Assembly (NCBI GenBank): GCA_902624455.1
Contig: CACNXQ010000006.1
Location: 1-64,000 of the forward strand
Direction: 5' to 3'
DNA length: 64,000 nucleotides
Origin: an uncultured Pelagibacteraceae bacterium
Lineage (GTDB): Bacteria > Pseudomonadota > Alphaproteobacteria > Pelagibacterales > AG-422-B15
Shown here: in pieces, positions 33,066 to 43,599 of the stretch
Position numbering within the stretch: the first letter of the stretch is position 1
How the letters are laid out: every line of letters begins with the position of its first letter
Program-made: the position numbers and the translations under genes
Notes under the pieces: model-generated
What the model saw: only the letters and a program-made list of their open reading frames with translations
What the model was told of the DNA's origin: nothing
Databases searched by the model: none

Positions 33066-35897
33066 ATGAGTAAGACTATTTCTGTTCAAGGTGCAAGGGA
33101 ACACAATTTACAAAATATCAATGTAAAAATCCCAAGAGAAAAACTGACTATAATAACCGGGTTATCGGGTTCTGGAAAATCATCATTAGCATTTGATACA
33201 ATCTATGCTGAAGGACAGAGACGATATGTTGAGAGTCTGTCGGCATATGCTAGGCAATTTTTACAAATGATGCAGAAGCCTGATGTTGATTTAATCGAGG
33301 GACTCAGTCCTGCAATATCAATCGAGCAGAAAACTACTTCTAAAAATCCTAGATCAACTGTTGGAACAGTTACCGAAGTCTATGATTACTTAAGACTTCT
33401 CTTTGCGCGTATAGGCATACCTTATTCTCCAGCTACAGGGTTACCAATTAAAAGTCAAACAATCAGTCAAATTGTTGACCGCATCAATGAGAGAAAACAT
33501 GGATCTAAATTTTTGATTTTAGCTCCAATAATACGAGGTCGAAAGGGTGAATATAAAAAAGAACTTTTAGAATTACAAAAAAAAGGGTTTCAAAGAGTAA
33601 AAATAGATGGTGTGCAATATGAATTTGATGATTTACCATCAATAGATAAAAAGAAAAAGCATGATATTGAGGTTGTTGTTGATAGAATTTCTCTTGATGA
33701 AAGTATTGGCAATAGATTAGCTGATAGTGTTGAAACTGCTTTAAACTTGGCAGACGGTCTGGTTATAGTTGAAGATCATCAGCAAAATGGATCTAAACCT
33801 AAGCAAGAACTTTTCTCCTCAAAGTTTGCGTGTCCTGTATCTGGCTTTACAATTGAAGAAATAGAACCAAGATTATTTTCATTCAATAACCCTTACGGTG
33901 CGTGTCCTGAATGTGATGGTATTGGTACTGATTTATCTATTGATCCAGATCTAGTCGTTCCAAATAAAAAGTTAAGTATTAATGAAGATGCTCTCGCACC
34001 ATGGCCAGTTTCACGTTATGGATATTTTAAAAATATTTTAACTACTGTAGCTAAAAAATATCGTTTTTCTCTCGACAAACCATGGAACACACTAAGTAAA
34101 AAAATACAAGATATTGTTTTATATGGTACAGGTGATGAAGAACTTACATTTGAATATGACGATGGTTACGAATATGAAAGACCCTTTGAAGGTGTCATCA
34201 ATAATTTAGAAAGACGTTATCTTGAGACTGACAGTGACTGGATGAGAGGACGTATTGAGCGTTATCAGCGTGAAATCAATTGCTCAAAATGTTCAGGTTT
34301 TAGATTAAAAGAAGAGGCAATGGCTGTAAAAATAGATGGACTTCATATCGGGGAAGTATGTGACAAATCTATTAAAGTTTTAGTTAAATGGTTTAATAAT
34401 CTTGAAAAGAAATTAACAAAAAAAGAAAAGGAAATTGCCTATAGAATTCTGAAAGAGTTAAATGAGCGAATTCTCTTTCTTAATAATGTAGGTCTTGAGT
34501 ATTTAACTTTGTCTAGATCCTCAGGTAGTCTGTCAGGAGGAGAATCTCAAAGAATCAGGCTGGCATCTCAAATTGGCTCTGGATTGACTGGAGTATTGTA
34601 CGTATTAGATGAGCCGTCCATTGGACTACACCAAAGAGATAATGAAAGACTTCTATCAACTCTAAAAAGACTCAGAGATCTTGGTAATACTGTAATTGTA
34701 GTTGAGCATGACGAAGAAGCAATTATCGCCTCAGATCATGTTATTGATCTTGGTCCTGCTGCAGGTGTGAATGGTGGAAAGGTAATTTCTGAAGGTGATG
34801 TGAAAAAAATCATGAAAGATAAAAAAAGCATTACCGGCAATTATCTCTCTGGAAGAATGAAAATTGAAGTGCCTGAATTAAGAAGGAAAGCTTTGAATGG
34901 CAAGTTCATAAAAATTGTAGGTGCAACAGGCAATAATTTAAAGAATGTAAGCTGTGATATTCCTATTGGAACATTAACTTGCATCACAGGTGTATCTGGA
35001 AGTGGAAAATCAACTTTAACTATAAACACTCTGTATAAAGCAGTTGCAAACACACTTAATGGATCTCGAAATAATCCCTCAAAGCATAAAGAAATAAAAG
35101 GCTTGGAAGAGTTAGACAAAGTAATAGATATTGATCAATCACCAATTGGAAGAACGCCCAGGTCTAATCCAGCAACTTATACAGGTGCATTCACATTCAT
35201 ACGTGACTGGTTCACAGGACTACCAGAGTCAAAGGCTAGAGGGTATAAGCCAGGCAGGTTTTCATTCAATGTTAAGGGTGGAAGATGTGAAGCTTGTGAA
35301 GGTGATGGCGTGATAAAAATTGAGATGCATTTTTTGCCTGACGTTTATGTAACGTGTGATGAGTGTTCTGGCAAAAGGTACAATAGAGAAACTATGGAAA
35401 TAAAATATAAAGATAAAAGTATAGCGGATGTTCTTGAGATGACTGTAGATGAAGGCTGTCTTTTTTTTGATGCTATACCAATGATTAAAAATAAATTAAA
35501 AACTCTTCAAAGTGTTGGACTTGGCTATATCAAAATTGGACAACAAGCTACCACTCTCTCAGGTGGCGAGGCGCAGAGAATAAAATTATCAAAAGAACTC
35601 TCAAAACGAGCGACTGGTAAAACATTATACATTTTGGATGAACCAACGACTGGTCTTCATGTGCACGATATTAAAAAACTTTTAGAAGTCTTACAAATTC
35701 TTGTTTCTCAAGGAAATACTGTTGTAGTTATAGAACATAATTTGGATGTTATCAAAACTGCAGATTGGTTAGTTGATCTAGGACCGGAAGGTGGAGATGG
35801 GGGTGGTGAAATTATTGGTTGTGGCTCACCAGAAGATATTTCTAAAATAAAAACAAGCTATACTGGAAAATATCTAAAAAAAATCTTAAAAAATTGA
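33066..35897 (+). CDS. uvrA: Excinuclease ABC subunit A
   Basis: Two ABC ATPase cores ([28 protein letters not shown]), zinc CxxC sites; divergent from ssb. Confidence 0.98.
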   Translation: MSKTISVQGAREHNLQNINVKIPREKLTIITGLSGSGKSSLAFDTIYAEGQRRYVESLSAYARQFLQMMQKPDVDLIEGLSPAISIEQKTTSKNPRSTVGTVTEVYDYLRLLFARIGIPYSPATGLPIKSQTISQIVDRINERKHGSKFLILAPIIRGRKGEYKKELLELQKKGFQRVKIDGVQYEFDDLPSIDKKKKHDIEVVVDRISLDESIGNRLADSVETALNLADGLVIVEDHQQNGSKPKQELFSSKFACPVSGFTIEEIEPRLFSFNNPYGACPECDGIGTDLSIDPDLVVPNKKLSINEDALAPWPVSRYGYFKNILTTVAKKYRFSLDKPWNTLSKKIQDIVLYGTGDEELTFEYDDGYEYERPFEGVINNLERRYLETDSDWMRGRIERYQREINCSKCSGFRLKEEAMAVKIDGLHIGEVCDKSIKVLVKWFNNLEKKLTKKEKEIAYRILKELNERILFLNNVGLEYLTLSRSSGSLSGGESQRIRLASQIGSGLTGVLYVLDEPSIGLHQRDNERLLSTLKRLRDLGNTVIVVEHDEEAIIASDHVIDLGPAAGVNGGKVISEGDVKKIMKDKKSITGNYLSGRMKIEVPELRRKALNGKFIKIVGATGNNLKNVSCDIPIGTLTCITGVSGSGKSTLTINTLYKAVANTLNGSRNNPSKHKEIKGLEELDKVIDIDQSPIGRTPRSNPATYTGAFTFIRDWFTGLPESKARGYKPGRFSFNVKGGRCEACEGDGVIKIEMHFLPDVYVTCDECSGKRYNRETMEIKYKDKSIADVLEMTVDEGCLFFDAIPMIKNKLKTLQSVGLGYIKIGQQATTLSGGEAQRIKLSKELSKRATGKTLYILDEPTTGLHVHDIKKLLEVLQILVSQGNTVVVIEHNLDVIKTADWLVDLGPEGGDGGGEIIGCGSPEDISKIKTSYTGKYLKKILKN

Positions 35898-35944
35898 ACA
35901 TCAGCATATAGTATTAATAAAATATAATATAAAAAGGAAAAAAT

Positions 35945-36541
35945 ATGACTTTAGAACTACCTGATCTACCCTACTCACATGATGCTCTAGAAAGCAATGG
36001 AATGTGTAAAGAGACAATGGAATTTCATCATGATCTTCATCACAAAGCATATGTTGATAACGGCAATAAGCTTTTGGCAGGATCGGAGTTTGAAGGAAAA
36101 GAAATTGAGGCAATTATAACTGGGTCTTTTAACAAAGAAAGTAAGGCTCAAAACGGAATTTTTAATAACGTTGCTCAACATTGGAATCATTGTGAATTCT
36201 GGAAAATGATGTCCCCAGGTGGTAGCAAAATACCAAGTGAACTAGAAAGTAAAATTAACGATAGTTTTGACTCATATGAAAAATTTAAAGAAGAATTTGT
36301 GGCAGCTGGAGTATCACAATTTGGGTCTGGTTGGTGTTGGTTGGTAATGGACAATGATAAACTTATGGTCACCAAAACAGAAAATGGAGTCAACCCGTTG
36401 TGTTTTTCTCAGAAAGCGCTTCTAGGATGTGACGTGTGGGAACATTCTTATTATTTAGATTATAGGAATAAACGACCTGCCTACATAGAAAATTTCCTCG
36501 ATAATTTAGTTAATTGGGAATACGTAGCTTCTAAGCTTTAG
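35945..36541 (+). CDS. sodB: Superoxide dismutase (Fe/Mn family)
   Basis: LPYSHDALE...EFHHDLHHKAYVDN, GSGWCWLV, DVWEHSYYLDYRNKRPAYIENFL. Confidence 0.95.
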   Translation: MTLELPDLPYSHDALESNGMCKETMEFHHDLHHKAYVDNGNKLLAGSEFEGKEIEAIITGSFNKESKAQNGIFNNVAQHWNHCEFWKMMSPGGSKIPSELESKINDSFDSYEKFKEEFVAAGVSQFGSGWCWLVMDNDKLMVTKTENGVNPLCFSQKALLGCDVWEHSYYLDYRNKRPAYIENFLDNLVNWEYVASKL

Positions 36542-36546
36542 TATTC

Positions 36547-37476
36547 TTATTTAGTGGAGTCTACTGCAGTAGTTGTGTTCCATTCTCTCTTCACATCTAA
36601 ATATGTCAGTAATGGAGCTGCAACAAAAATAGATGAGTAAGTTCCTACCAGCACTCCCCATATCATGGCAAAAGTGAAACCCTTTATTACTTCCCCACCA
36701 AATATATACAATGAAACAAGAGCTAGTAATGTTGTTACGGAAGTTACAATTGTGCGGGATAGGGTTTCATTGATTGAGAGATTTAAAAGACTAGTAATCT
36801 CTTTTGATCTAAATTTTCTTAAATTTTCCCTGACTCTATCATAAACTACAACGGTATCATTCATTGAGTATCCAACAATCGTAAGTATTGCAGCTATTAT
36901 AGGTAAGTTAAATTCTAATTGAGTAAGGCAAAAAACACCAATTGTTAAAATGACGTCGTGAAGTAATGCGATGACAGCGCCTAAAGAGAATTGCCATTCA
37001 AATCTTAACCAAATATAAATTAACATTGCAAAAACAGCTACGAGAATTGCTATAGTTCCTGATTGAATCAGTTCGCCACTTACTTTAGGACCAACTACCT
37101 CAGTTCTTCTAAAATTAATTGTCTCACTAATATCATTCATTAATTGTTGTTTTACAATCTCAAGTACGTTTTGCTGAATCTGATCGCCACCTTGCTGCTG
37201 TTCTATTCTTATTAAGAGATTTTTGTCAGAGCCAAATTCCTGAACTTGTATATCTCCAAGTGAAAGTGAATTTAAGCTTGATCGAACTTCAGAAATCTCA
37301 ATTTTGTTCTGTGTTTCAATTTCTATTAATGTTCCGCCTTTAAAATCAATTCCAAAATTAAGACCATTCAAAAAAAATAATCCAATAGATAATAAGATAA
37401 GTATAATTGATGCAATAAATGCAACATATTTACCCTTGAGGAAGTCTATTGAACTTTTAGATAAATCAATCATCAA
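36547..37476 (-). CDS. secF: Protein translocase subunit SecF
   Basis: GIDFKGGTLIEI, GYSMNDTVVVYDRVREN. Confidence 0.97.
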   Translation of the reverse strand: MMIDLSKSSIDFLKGKYVAFIASIILILLSIGLFFLNGLNFGIDFKGGTLIEIETQNKIEISEVRSSLNSLSLGDIQVQEFGSDKNLLIRIEQQQGGDQIQQNVLEIVKQQLMNDISETINFRRTEVVGPKVSGELIQSGTIAILVAVFAMLIYIWLRFEWQFSLGAVIALLHDVILTIGVFCLTQLEFNLPIIAAILTIVGYSMNDTVVVYDRVRENLRKFRSKEITSLLNLSINETLSRTIVTSVTTLLALVSLYIFGGEVIKGFTFAMIWGVLVGTYSSIFVAAPLLTYLDVKREWNTTTAVDSTK

Positions 37477-39073
37477 TTTTTAATCCTACAAAATTTGGTT
37501 TTAGTTTTTTAGCGCTCATAGAGATAAAAAAACGAGTTAATGTGAATGCTGTAAATACAGAGGTGAATATGCCTATCGCTAATGTGATTGAAAACCCTCG
37601 TACAGGCCCAGACGCCATAAAAAATAAAATTAATGCAGCAATCAGAGTAGTAATATTGGCATCAAGGATTGTCGATAAAGCTCTTTTATATCCATTTTGA
37701 ACTGAATTAATCATATTTGATCCATTTCTAATTTCTTCTTTAATCCTCTCAAAAATTAAAACATTTGCATCTACCGCCATCCCTATTGTAAGGATGATGC
37801 CGGCTATTCCCGGTAACGTTAACGTGGCTTGGAATAACGAGAGCACACCTAAAACCAGTATTAAGTTTATAATAAGTGCGATATCAGCCAACAAACCAAA
37901 TCTTCTATAAATAAGGACCATGAAAACAATTACCGCAATGAAACCAATTATAGCTGCATTTTGACCTGCACTAATAGAGTCTGCGCCAAGATCAGGGCCA
38001 ACCGATCTTTCTTCAAGAATGATTAAAGGCGCTGGTAATGCACCGGCCCTTAAAAGAATAGCTAAATCGTTAGCTTCCTCTGATGTGAATCCACCTGAAA
38101 TTTGTCCTGATCCACCTAAAATTGCCTCCCTTATAACTGGTGCACTAACTACTTTACCATCAAGAACGATTGCAAATGGTTTTCCAATATTCGATTGAGT
38201 AGCCCTGCCAAACTTCTTGGCTCCTATTCTATCAAAACGAAAAGAAACAATGGGTTCATTTGTTTGAGGATCAAAACCAGGTTGAGCATCAACTAAATTT
38301 TCACCCCCAACCATAATTCTTTTTTTAATAATATATTTAAATTCTTCATCTAAATCAGATGGCAAAATTTCAGATCCGATAGGTGCCTTGGCATTATTTG
38401 GATCATAACTTACAGACGTATCGACAAGTTGAAATGTTAATTTAGCTGTCTGTCCTAGCAAACTCTTAATTCTATCTGGGCTATCCAATCCTGGTAATTG
38501 GATTATTATTCTTGATTCACCTTGTCTTTGAATAGAAGGTTCTTTTGTTCCAAGTTCATCTATTCTTCTTCTTACAATCTCTAACGATTGAGATACAGCA
38601 TTTATAATTACTTGTTTTTTGAACTTATCACTATAGTAAATTTGAAAGTTGTTATTGTTCTCATCAATTACAATATTTGTTTCATCTCCCATTTGTAACA
38701 AATTCTGAGAATTTGACATAGAAAGCTCAAGTATTTTAGACTCAATCTCTCTCGATATTTCAGATGAAGAAAATCTAAGAGTATCATCAACAATTTTGTA
38801 ATTTATATAATTTATAGAATTAGTTTTAAATAACTTACGAAGATCAGAGTTTAAATTTTCAACCCTTTCAGCAATGATCGCCTCTGTATCAACTTCTAAA
38901 AGTAAATGTGAACCACCTTGCAAATCAAGGCCTAGATTAACTTTTTGTTTAGGTAAAATATTAGGAAAGCTATCAACTTGACTTTGAGAAATAAAATTAG
39001 GAAGAGCAAATAATAAACCAAGCAAAACAGAAAGGACTATTAGAGCAGTTTTAGATCTAGAGAAGTGTAGCAT
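37466..39073 (-). CDS. secD: Protein translocase subunit SecD
   Basis: LGLDLQGGSHLLLEVDT, GMAVDANVLIFERIKEE. Confidence 0.97.
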   Translation of the reverse strand: MLHFSRSKTALIVLSVLLGLLFALPNFISQSQVDSFPNILPKQKVNLGLDLQGGSHLLLEVDTEAIIAERVENLNSDLRKLFKTNSINYINYKIVDDTLRFSSSEISREIESKILELSMSNSQNLLQMGDETNIVIDENNNNFQIYYSDKFKKQVIINAVSQSLEIVRRRIDELGTKEPSIQRQGESRIIIQLPGLDSPDRIKSLLGQTAKLTFQLVDTSVSYDPNNAKAPIGSEILPSDLDEEFKYIIKKRIMVGGENLVDAQPGFDPQTNEPIVSFRFDRIGAKKFGRATQSNIGKPFAIVLDGKVVSAPVIREAILGGSGQISGGFTSEEANDLAILLRAGALPAPLIILEERSVGPDLGADSISAGQNAAIIGFIAVIVFMVLIYRRFGLLADIALIINLILVLGVLSLFQATLTLPGIAGIILTIGMAVDANVLIFERIKEEIRNGSNMINSVQNGYKRALSTILDANITTLIAALILFFMASGPVRGFSITLAIGIFTSVFTAFTLTRFFISMSAKKLKPNFVGLKIDD

Positions 39074-39076
39074 ATT

Positions 39077-39355
39077 TTATTGAGAAGAATTTGCTTTTTC
39101 CACCTCTGCAAGAGTAGATTTTATTAATGTTACATTAACACCTGGAGAAATTTCCACCTCAACGTCTGTATCATTAACAACTTTAATAACTTTGCCTTTA
39201 ATTCCACCTGATGTAATTATTTTATCACCACGCTGAACGGCAGCAACCATTTCTCTATGCTGTTTAGCTCTCTTCTGTTGTGGTCGAATAAGTAGAAAAT
39301 AAAAAATTGCAAAGATTAAAAATAATGGCAATAACTGAACAAACATTTGCTCCAT
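39077..39355 (-). CDS. yajC: Preprotein translocase subunit YajC
   Basis: FYFLLIRPQQKRAKQHREMVAAVQRGDKIITSGGI; next to secD. Confidence 0.97.
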   Translation of the reverse strand: MEQMFVQLLPLFLIFAIFYFLLIRPQQKRAKQHREMVAAVQRGDKIITSGGIKGKVIKVVNDTDVEVEISPGVNVTLIKSTLAEVEKANSSQ

Positions 39356-39424
39356 TTTATTAGTACTCCTTATTTAAATTTAATCGCAATATACAGACTT
39401 AGTTTTAATTTTGAACTAAAATAA

Positions 39425-40249
39425 TCACTTAATATCAGTATTTAATGACGTTTTTAGGTAATCTAATGACTGAGAATGTGTGAGATCGATGTGCAAAGGG
39501 GTAATTGAGATATATTGATTTGCAATTGCCTGAACATCAGTCATTGAGCTCGATGATGACGTATTTGAATTATTGCTTAAATTTGAAACATTATCTTCTA
39601 TCCTTCTTTTAAGGCCGAATCTAAATTCATTTTTTTCAACTTCATATAAAACCAGATCATCATTTTCTCTATTCCCCTGTGAAGTAATTTCTAGACCTTT
39701 AACATCTTTACTCAAGCAGTGTGGGAAATTAATGTTCATAAACGTATTATCTGACCAGCCAATGCTTGTTAAATTTGACAGTATTTCTTTTAAAAATTTT
39801 TTTGATGAGTCCCATACAATTTCATTTTTTTTACCACTCTCATAATTCTGACTGACTGCTATTGATGGAATTTTTCTTATGATTCCCTCCATGGCTGCAG
39901 CAATTGTTCCAGAATAAGTAACATCTTCACCTACGTTGCAACCACTATTAATTCCAGAAAAAATTATGTCAGGTGATTTTTCTTTTAATACCTTCTGAAT
40001 TCCTATGACCACACAGTCACTTGGTGTTCCATTTACTGAAAATACTCTTTCATCATGTTTTTTTAAAGTAAGACTATTCTGAAATGAAAGCGCATGAGAG
40101 GCCCCACTCTTCTCAAACTCTGGAGCAACTATCCACACATCATTTGAAAACTCTTCAGAGATCTCTTTTAATAACATAATGCCTGCAGAGTTATATCCGT
40201 CATCATTAGTAATCATTATACGTGCGTTGCTAAGATCTATTTTTGACAT
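39425..40249 (-). CDS. surE: 5'-nucleotidase SurE
   Basis: MITNDDGYNSAGI, SGASHALSF, VNGTPSDCVVIG, SGINSGCNVGEDVTYSGTIAAAMEG. Confidence 0.95.
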   Translation of the reverse strand: MSKIDLSNARIMITNDDGYNSAGIMLLKEISEEFSNDVWIVAPEFEKSGASHALSFQNSLTLKKHDERVFSVNGTPSDCVVIGIQKVLKEKSPDIIFSGINSGCNVGEDVTYSGTIAAAMEGIIRKIPSIAVSQNYESGKKNEIVWDSSKKFLKEILSNLTSIGWSDNTFMNINFPHCLSKDVKGLEITSQGNRENDDLVLYEVEKNEFRFGLKRRIEDNVSNLSNNSNTSSSSSMTDVQAIANQYISITPLHIDLTHSQSLDYLKTSLNTDIK

Positions 40250-40264
40250 AATATAATATTTAGG

Positions 40265-41533
40265 TTAGGTGGAGATTAAATCTACTCCATGCATGTAAGG
40301 TTTGAGTGCATCAGGAATATCAATAGATCCATCCTCATTCTGATAATTTTCCATCACTGCAATTAATGTTCTTCCTACAGCTAATCCTGACCCATTTAAA
40401 GTATGAATAAATTTTGATAATTTATTTTCTTTATATTTAGAGTTCATCCGTCTTGCTTGAAAGTCACCACAATTTGAGCAACTTGAAATTTCACGATATG
40501 CTTTTTGACCTGGCAACCATACTTCAATATCGTAGGTTTTTCTGGCAGCAAATCCCATATCTTGTGATGATAAAACAACTACTCTATAATGAAGGTCTAA
40601 TCTCTTAAGCACTTCTTCAGCGCAGCTCAACATTCTTTCGTGTTCTTGATTAGATTTTTCTTCAGAAGTCAGACTTACTAATTCGACTTTGTAAAATTGG
40701 TGCTGTCTCATAATTCCTCGGGTATCCTTACCTGCGGCACCAGCTTCAGATCTGAAGCATGGAGTTAACGATACAAATCTTTTTGGTAGTTCGCTATAGT
40801 CAACTGCTGTCTCGCGGGTCATATTAGACAACGGGACTTCAGCTGTTGGAATTAACCAATAGTCATTGGTAGTTTTGAAAAGTTCATCTGCAAATTTAGG
40901 TAAAGTACCAGTACCAAACAAGGCTTGGTCTTTAACTAAAATTGGAACAGAAATTTCCTCATAACCAAATTCTGATGTATGCAAATCAAGCATGTAGTTT
41001 GCTATAGCTCTTTCTAGTTTCGCTAATAAACCGGATTGAATTACAAATCTTGAACCAGAAATTTTAGAAGCTCTGTCAAAACTCATCAAGTTCAGATTTT
41101 CACCTAGTTCAAAGTGCTCCTTAGGCTCAAAATCAATTTTTTTCTTGTTACCCTCTACTTTAATTTCTTTATTGAAACTTTCATCACCAACGGGAACAGA
41201 CTCATCAGGTATATTTGGAATACGTGATAAACAATCATCGATTTTTTTTTGAGAATCTCTCTGTTTAACCTCTAATTCTTGTAATTTATCTTTAAGATTA
41301 GAAACCTCATTTTTATATTTATTAGCTTCATCATTCTTGCCAGATGCTGATAATTCTCCAATTTTTTTTGATTTCTCATTTCTTGCCTCTTGAATAGTTT
41401 GCAGTTCTTTTATTATTTCTCGATTTTCCTTATCAAGCATAAGAACAGTTGCAGATATTTCATCTTGACCCCTCTTTTTAAGGGCTTCATCTAAAAAACT
41501 TGGGTTATCTCTAATTAATTTTAAATCAATCAT
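40265..41533 (-). CDS. serS: Seryl-tRNA synthetase
   Basis: MIDLKLIRDNPSFLDEALKKRG, class II motifs FRSEAGAAGKDTRGIMRQHQFYKVELV, NGSGLAVGRTLIAVMEN. Confidence 0.98.
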   Translation of the reverse strand: MIDLKLIRDNPSFLDEALKKRGQDEISATVLMLDKENREIIKELQTIQEARNEKSKKIGELSASGKNDEANKYKNEVSNLKDKLQELEVKQRDSQKKIDDCLSRIPNIPDESVPVGDESFNKEIKVEGNKKKIDFEPKEHFELGENLNLMSFDRASKISGSRFVIQSGLLAKLERAIANYMLDLHTSEFGYEEISVPILVKDQALFGTGTLPKFADELFKTTNDYWLIPTAEVPLSNMTRETAVDYSELPKRFVSLTPCFRSEAGAAGKDTRGIMRQHQFYKVELVSLTSEEKSNQEHERMLSCAEEVLKRLDLHYRVVVLSSQDMGFAARKTYDIEVWLPGQKAYREISSCSNCGDFQARRMNSKYKENKLSKFIHTLNGSGLAVGRTLIAVMENYQNEDGSIDIPDALKPYMHGVDLIST

Positions 41534-41542
41534 ATGTAATAC

Positions 41543-42316
41543 TTAAGTCTCGTTTCTTTTTTTTTCGATCAACTTTACCGCAAATATTGAAAGTTCATAC
41601 AATATAAGAATTGGTATTCCAAGTCCAATTTGAGAAATTGGATCTGGAGGTGTTAAAATTGCCGCTACTGCAAAAACACCAACAATTACATATTTTCTAT
41701 TCTTTCTAAGTCCTTCAGAGCTGGCAAATCCCATTCTAGCTAAAAGAGTTAGAATTACTGGCAATTGGAAGCTTAATCCAAAAGCAAATATCAATCGCAT
41801 AACTAAACTTAAATATTCATTTACCTTAGCTTCTAATTGAATTGGCAATGATCCATCTCCACCAATTGACTCAAAAGAAAGAAAAAACTTTATGGCCAGT
41901 GGCATAATAAAATAATAAACAAGCGCTGCTCCAATAAAAAATAAAATTGGAGTTGCAATTAAATAAGGCACAACAACAGATTTTTCATTTTTATAAAGTC
42001 CTGGTGCTACAAAAATCCATATTTGAATTAAGATAAATGGCAAAGCAATAAAAATTGAAGCAAATAGCGCTACTTTTAAATAAGTAAAAAAAGTTTCATG
42101 AAGAGCCGTAAATATTAAACGTCGACTTTCATCTCCTGATACTGCATCAGCATATGGCTGTACAAGAAAGTTATATATACTGTCAGCAAATATGTAGGCC
42201 ACTACAAATAACACAGAAATTAGAATTAAGGATTTTATAAGTCGAGATCTTAACTCAACTAGATGCTGAATAAGAGGTTGTTTACTTTCATCAATATTCT
42301 CAGTTTTTTGACTCAT
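41543..42316 (-). CDS. tatC: Sec-independent translocase TatC
   Basis: PLIQHLVELRSRLIKSL, FGLSFQLPVILTLL; TatC topology. Confidence 0.97.
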   Translation of the reverse strand: MSQKTENIDESKQPLIQHLVELRSRLIKSLILISVLFVVAYIFADSIYNFLVQPYADAVSGDESRRLIFTALHETFFTYLKVALFASIFIALPFILIQIWIFVAPGLYKNEKSVVVPYLIATPILFFIGAALVYYFIMPLAIKFFLSFESIGGDGSLPIQLEAKVNEYLSLVMRLIFAFGLSFQLPVILTLLARMGFASSEGLRKNRKYVIVGVFAVAAILTPPDPISQIGLGIPILILYELSIFAVKLIEKKRNET

Positions 42317-42605
42317 CTTCTTTTTCTTTACTTTCAGTATCTAGAATTGATTTATTGATGGACTCTCTCATTTCTTCAGTAAATCTCTTTGGTTTTTTTC
42401 TTTCAACAGATGATTTTATTTCATCAATGCCAGTATCAGCCGCTATTTCGTTAATACTTGATCTAAATTCACGAGAAAAGTTTTTGATTTTTGTCCACCA
42501 TCGTCCAAATGTTCTAAGTACTGTTGGTAATTCTTTGGGGCCAACAAAAATTATTATTAATGCTGCAATAACTAAATACTCTACTCCACCGATTCCAGGT
42601 AACAT
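42300..42605 (-). CDS. tatB: Sec-independent translocase TatB
   Basis: MLPGIGGVEYLVIAALIIIFVGPKELPTVLRTFGRW. Confidence 0.95.
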   Translation of the reverse strand: MLPGIGGVEYLVIAALIIIFVGPKELPTVLRTFGRWWTKIKNFSREFRSSINEIAADTGIDEIKSSVERKKPKRFTEEMRESINKSILDTESKEKEDESKN

Positions 42606-42622
42606 GCTTTTATAATTTAGGG

Positions 42623-42808
42623 TTACTCTTTAGAAGAGTTATCGTCAGATTTATTTATTGATTTTGTCTCGTCTTCGTCGTTTATGCCTTTTTTGAAACT
42701 TTTTACACCTTTTGCAACATCACCCATTAACTCAGAGATTTTTCCTCTACCAAATAAGATTACTAGAAGCGCAACAACAATTAAAATCTGCCAGAAACTG
42801 ATACCCAT
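42623..42808 (-). CDS. tatA: Sec-independent translocase TatA
   Basis: [42 protein letters not shown]. Confidence 0.96.
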   Translation of the reverse strand: MGISFWQILIVVALLVILFGRGKISELMGDVAKGVKSFKKGINDEDETKSINKSDDNSSKE

Positions 42809-42889
42809 ATTAGCCTCACTAAATATTTATATATTCATTATATATATACTATTCAACTTTAAACAATACAATTAACTAATTCCTAAATA

Positions 42890-43597
42890 CTATTGAATTT
42901 TAACTGCTTTTTCTTTGCTGAGGTGGGTTATGTCTTTTGCTACACCACTTTGTTTTATCATGCCGTTTTCGAGCACAATAACTCTATCTGACATAGCCAA
43001 AGCATCGTCTATATCATGCGATACAATTATGGAGGTTGTATTGTTGTCTTTTAATATTTTTTTAGTTTCTATTCTAAGCTGCACAGTTAGTGATTGATCT
43101 AAAGTCCCGAATGGTTCATCCATCAATAATATTTTTGGCTTAGGCGCCATTGCTCTTGCTATAGCAACGCGTTGCTGTTCACCACTTGATATTTCATGAG
43201 GAAAATTGTGAGCATATCTATCGACCCTAAACAATTTTAAAATATTCATTGCAGTATCAATATTTTCTTTTTTTGAATTGTTTAAACCAAACATAACATT
43301 TTTAATAATTGTAAGATGTGGAAACAGAGCTCTTTCTTGTACAACTAAGCCTACGTTTCTCTTTTCAGTTGGTATTGTGTGTAAATAATCTGAAACAATC
43401 TTATTATTTATTTGGATGCTACCATTAGTTTCTTTTTCTAAGCCAGCAATAATTCTTAGAAGTGTAGTTTTACCACAACCAGATGGTCCGAGTATTGACA
43501 GGATTTCACCTTCTTTAATTTCTAAATCGATATTGGTTAAAACAGTTTTATTCTTTATGTAAGAATGACTTAAATTTTTTATCTCAAGCGTCGACAT
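42890..43597 (-). CDS. fbpC: Iron(III)-type ABC transporter ATP-binding protein
   Basis: Walker A GPSGCGKTT, SSGEQQRVAIARAMAPKPKILLMDEPFGTLD; next to an FbpB-like permease. Confidence 0.88.
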   Translation of the reverse strand: MSTLEIKNLSHSYIKNKTVLTNIDLEIKEGEILSILGPSGCGKTTLLRIIAGLEKETNGSIQINNKIVSDYLHTIPTEKRNVGLVVQERALFPHLTIIKNVMFGLNNSKKENIDTAMNILKLFRVDRYAHNFPHEISSGEQQRVAIARAMAPKPKILLMDEPFGTLDQSLTVQLRIETKKILKDNNTTSIIVSHDIDDALAMSDRVIVLENGMIKQSGVAKDITHLSKEKAVKIQ

Positions 43598-43599
43598 GG

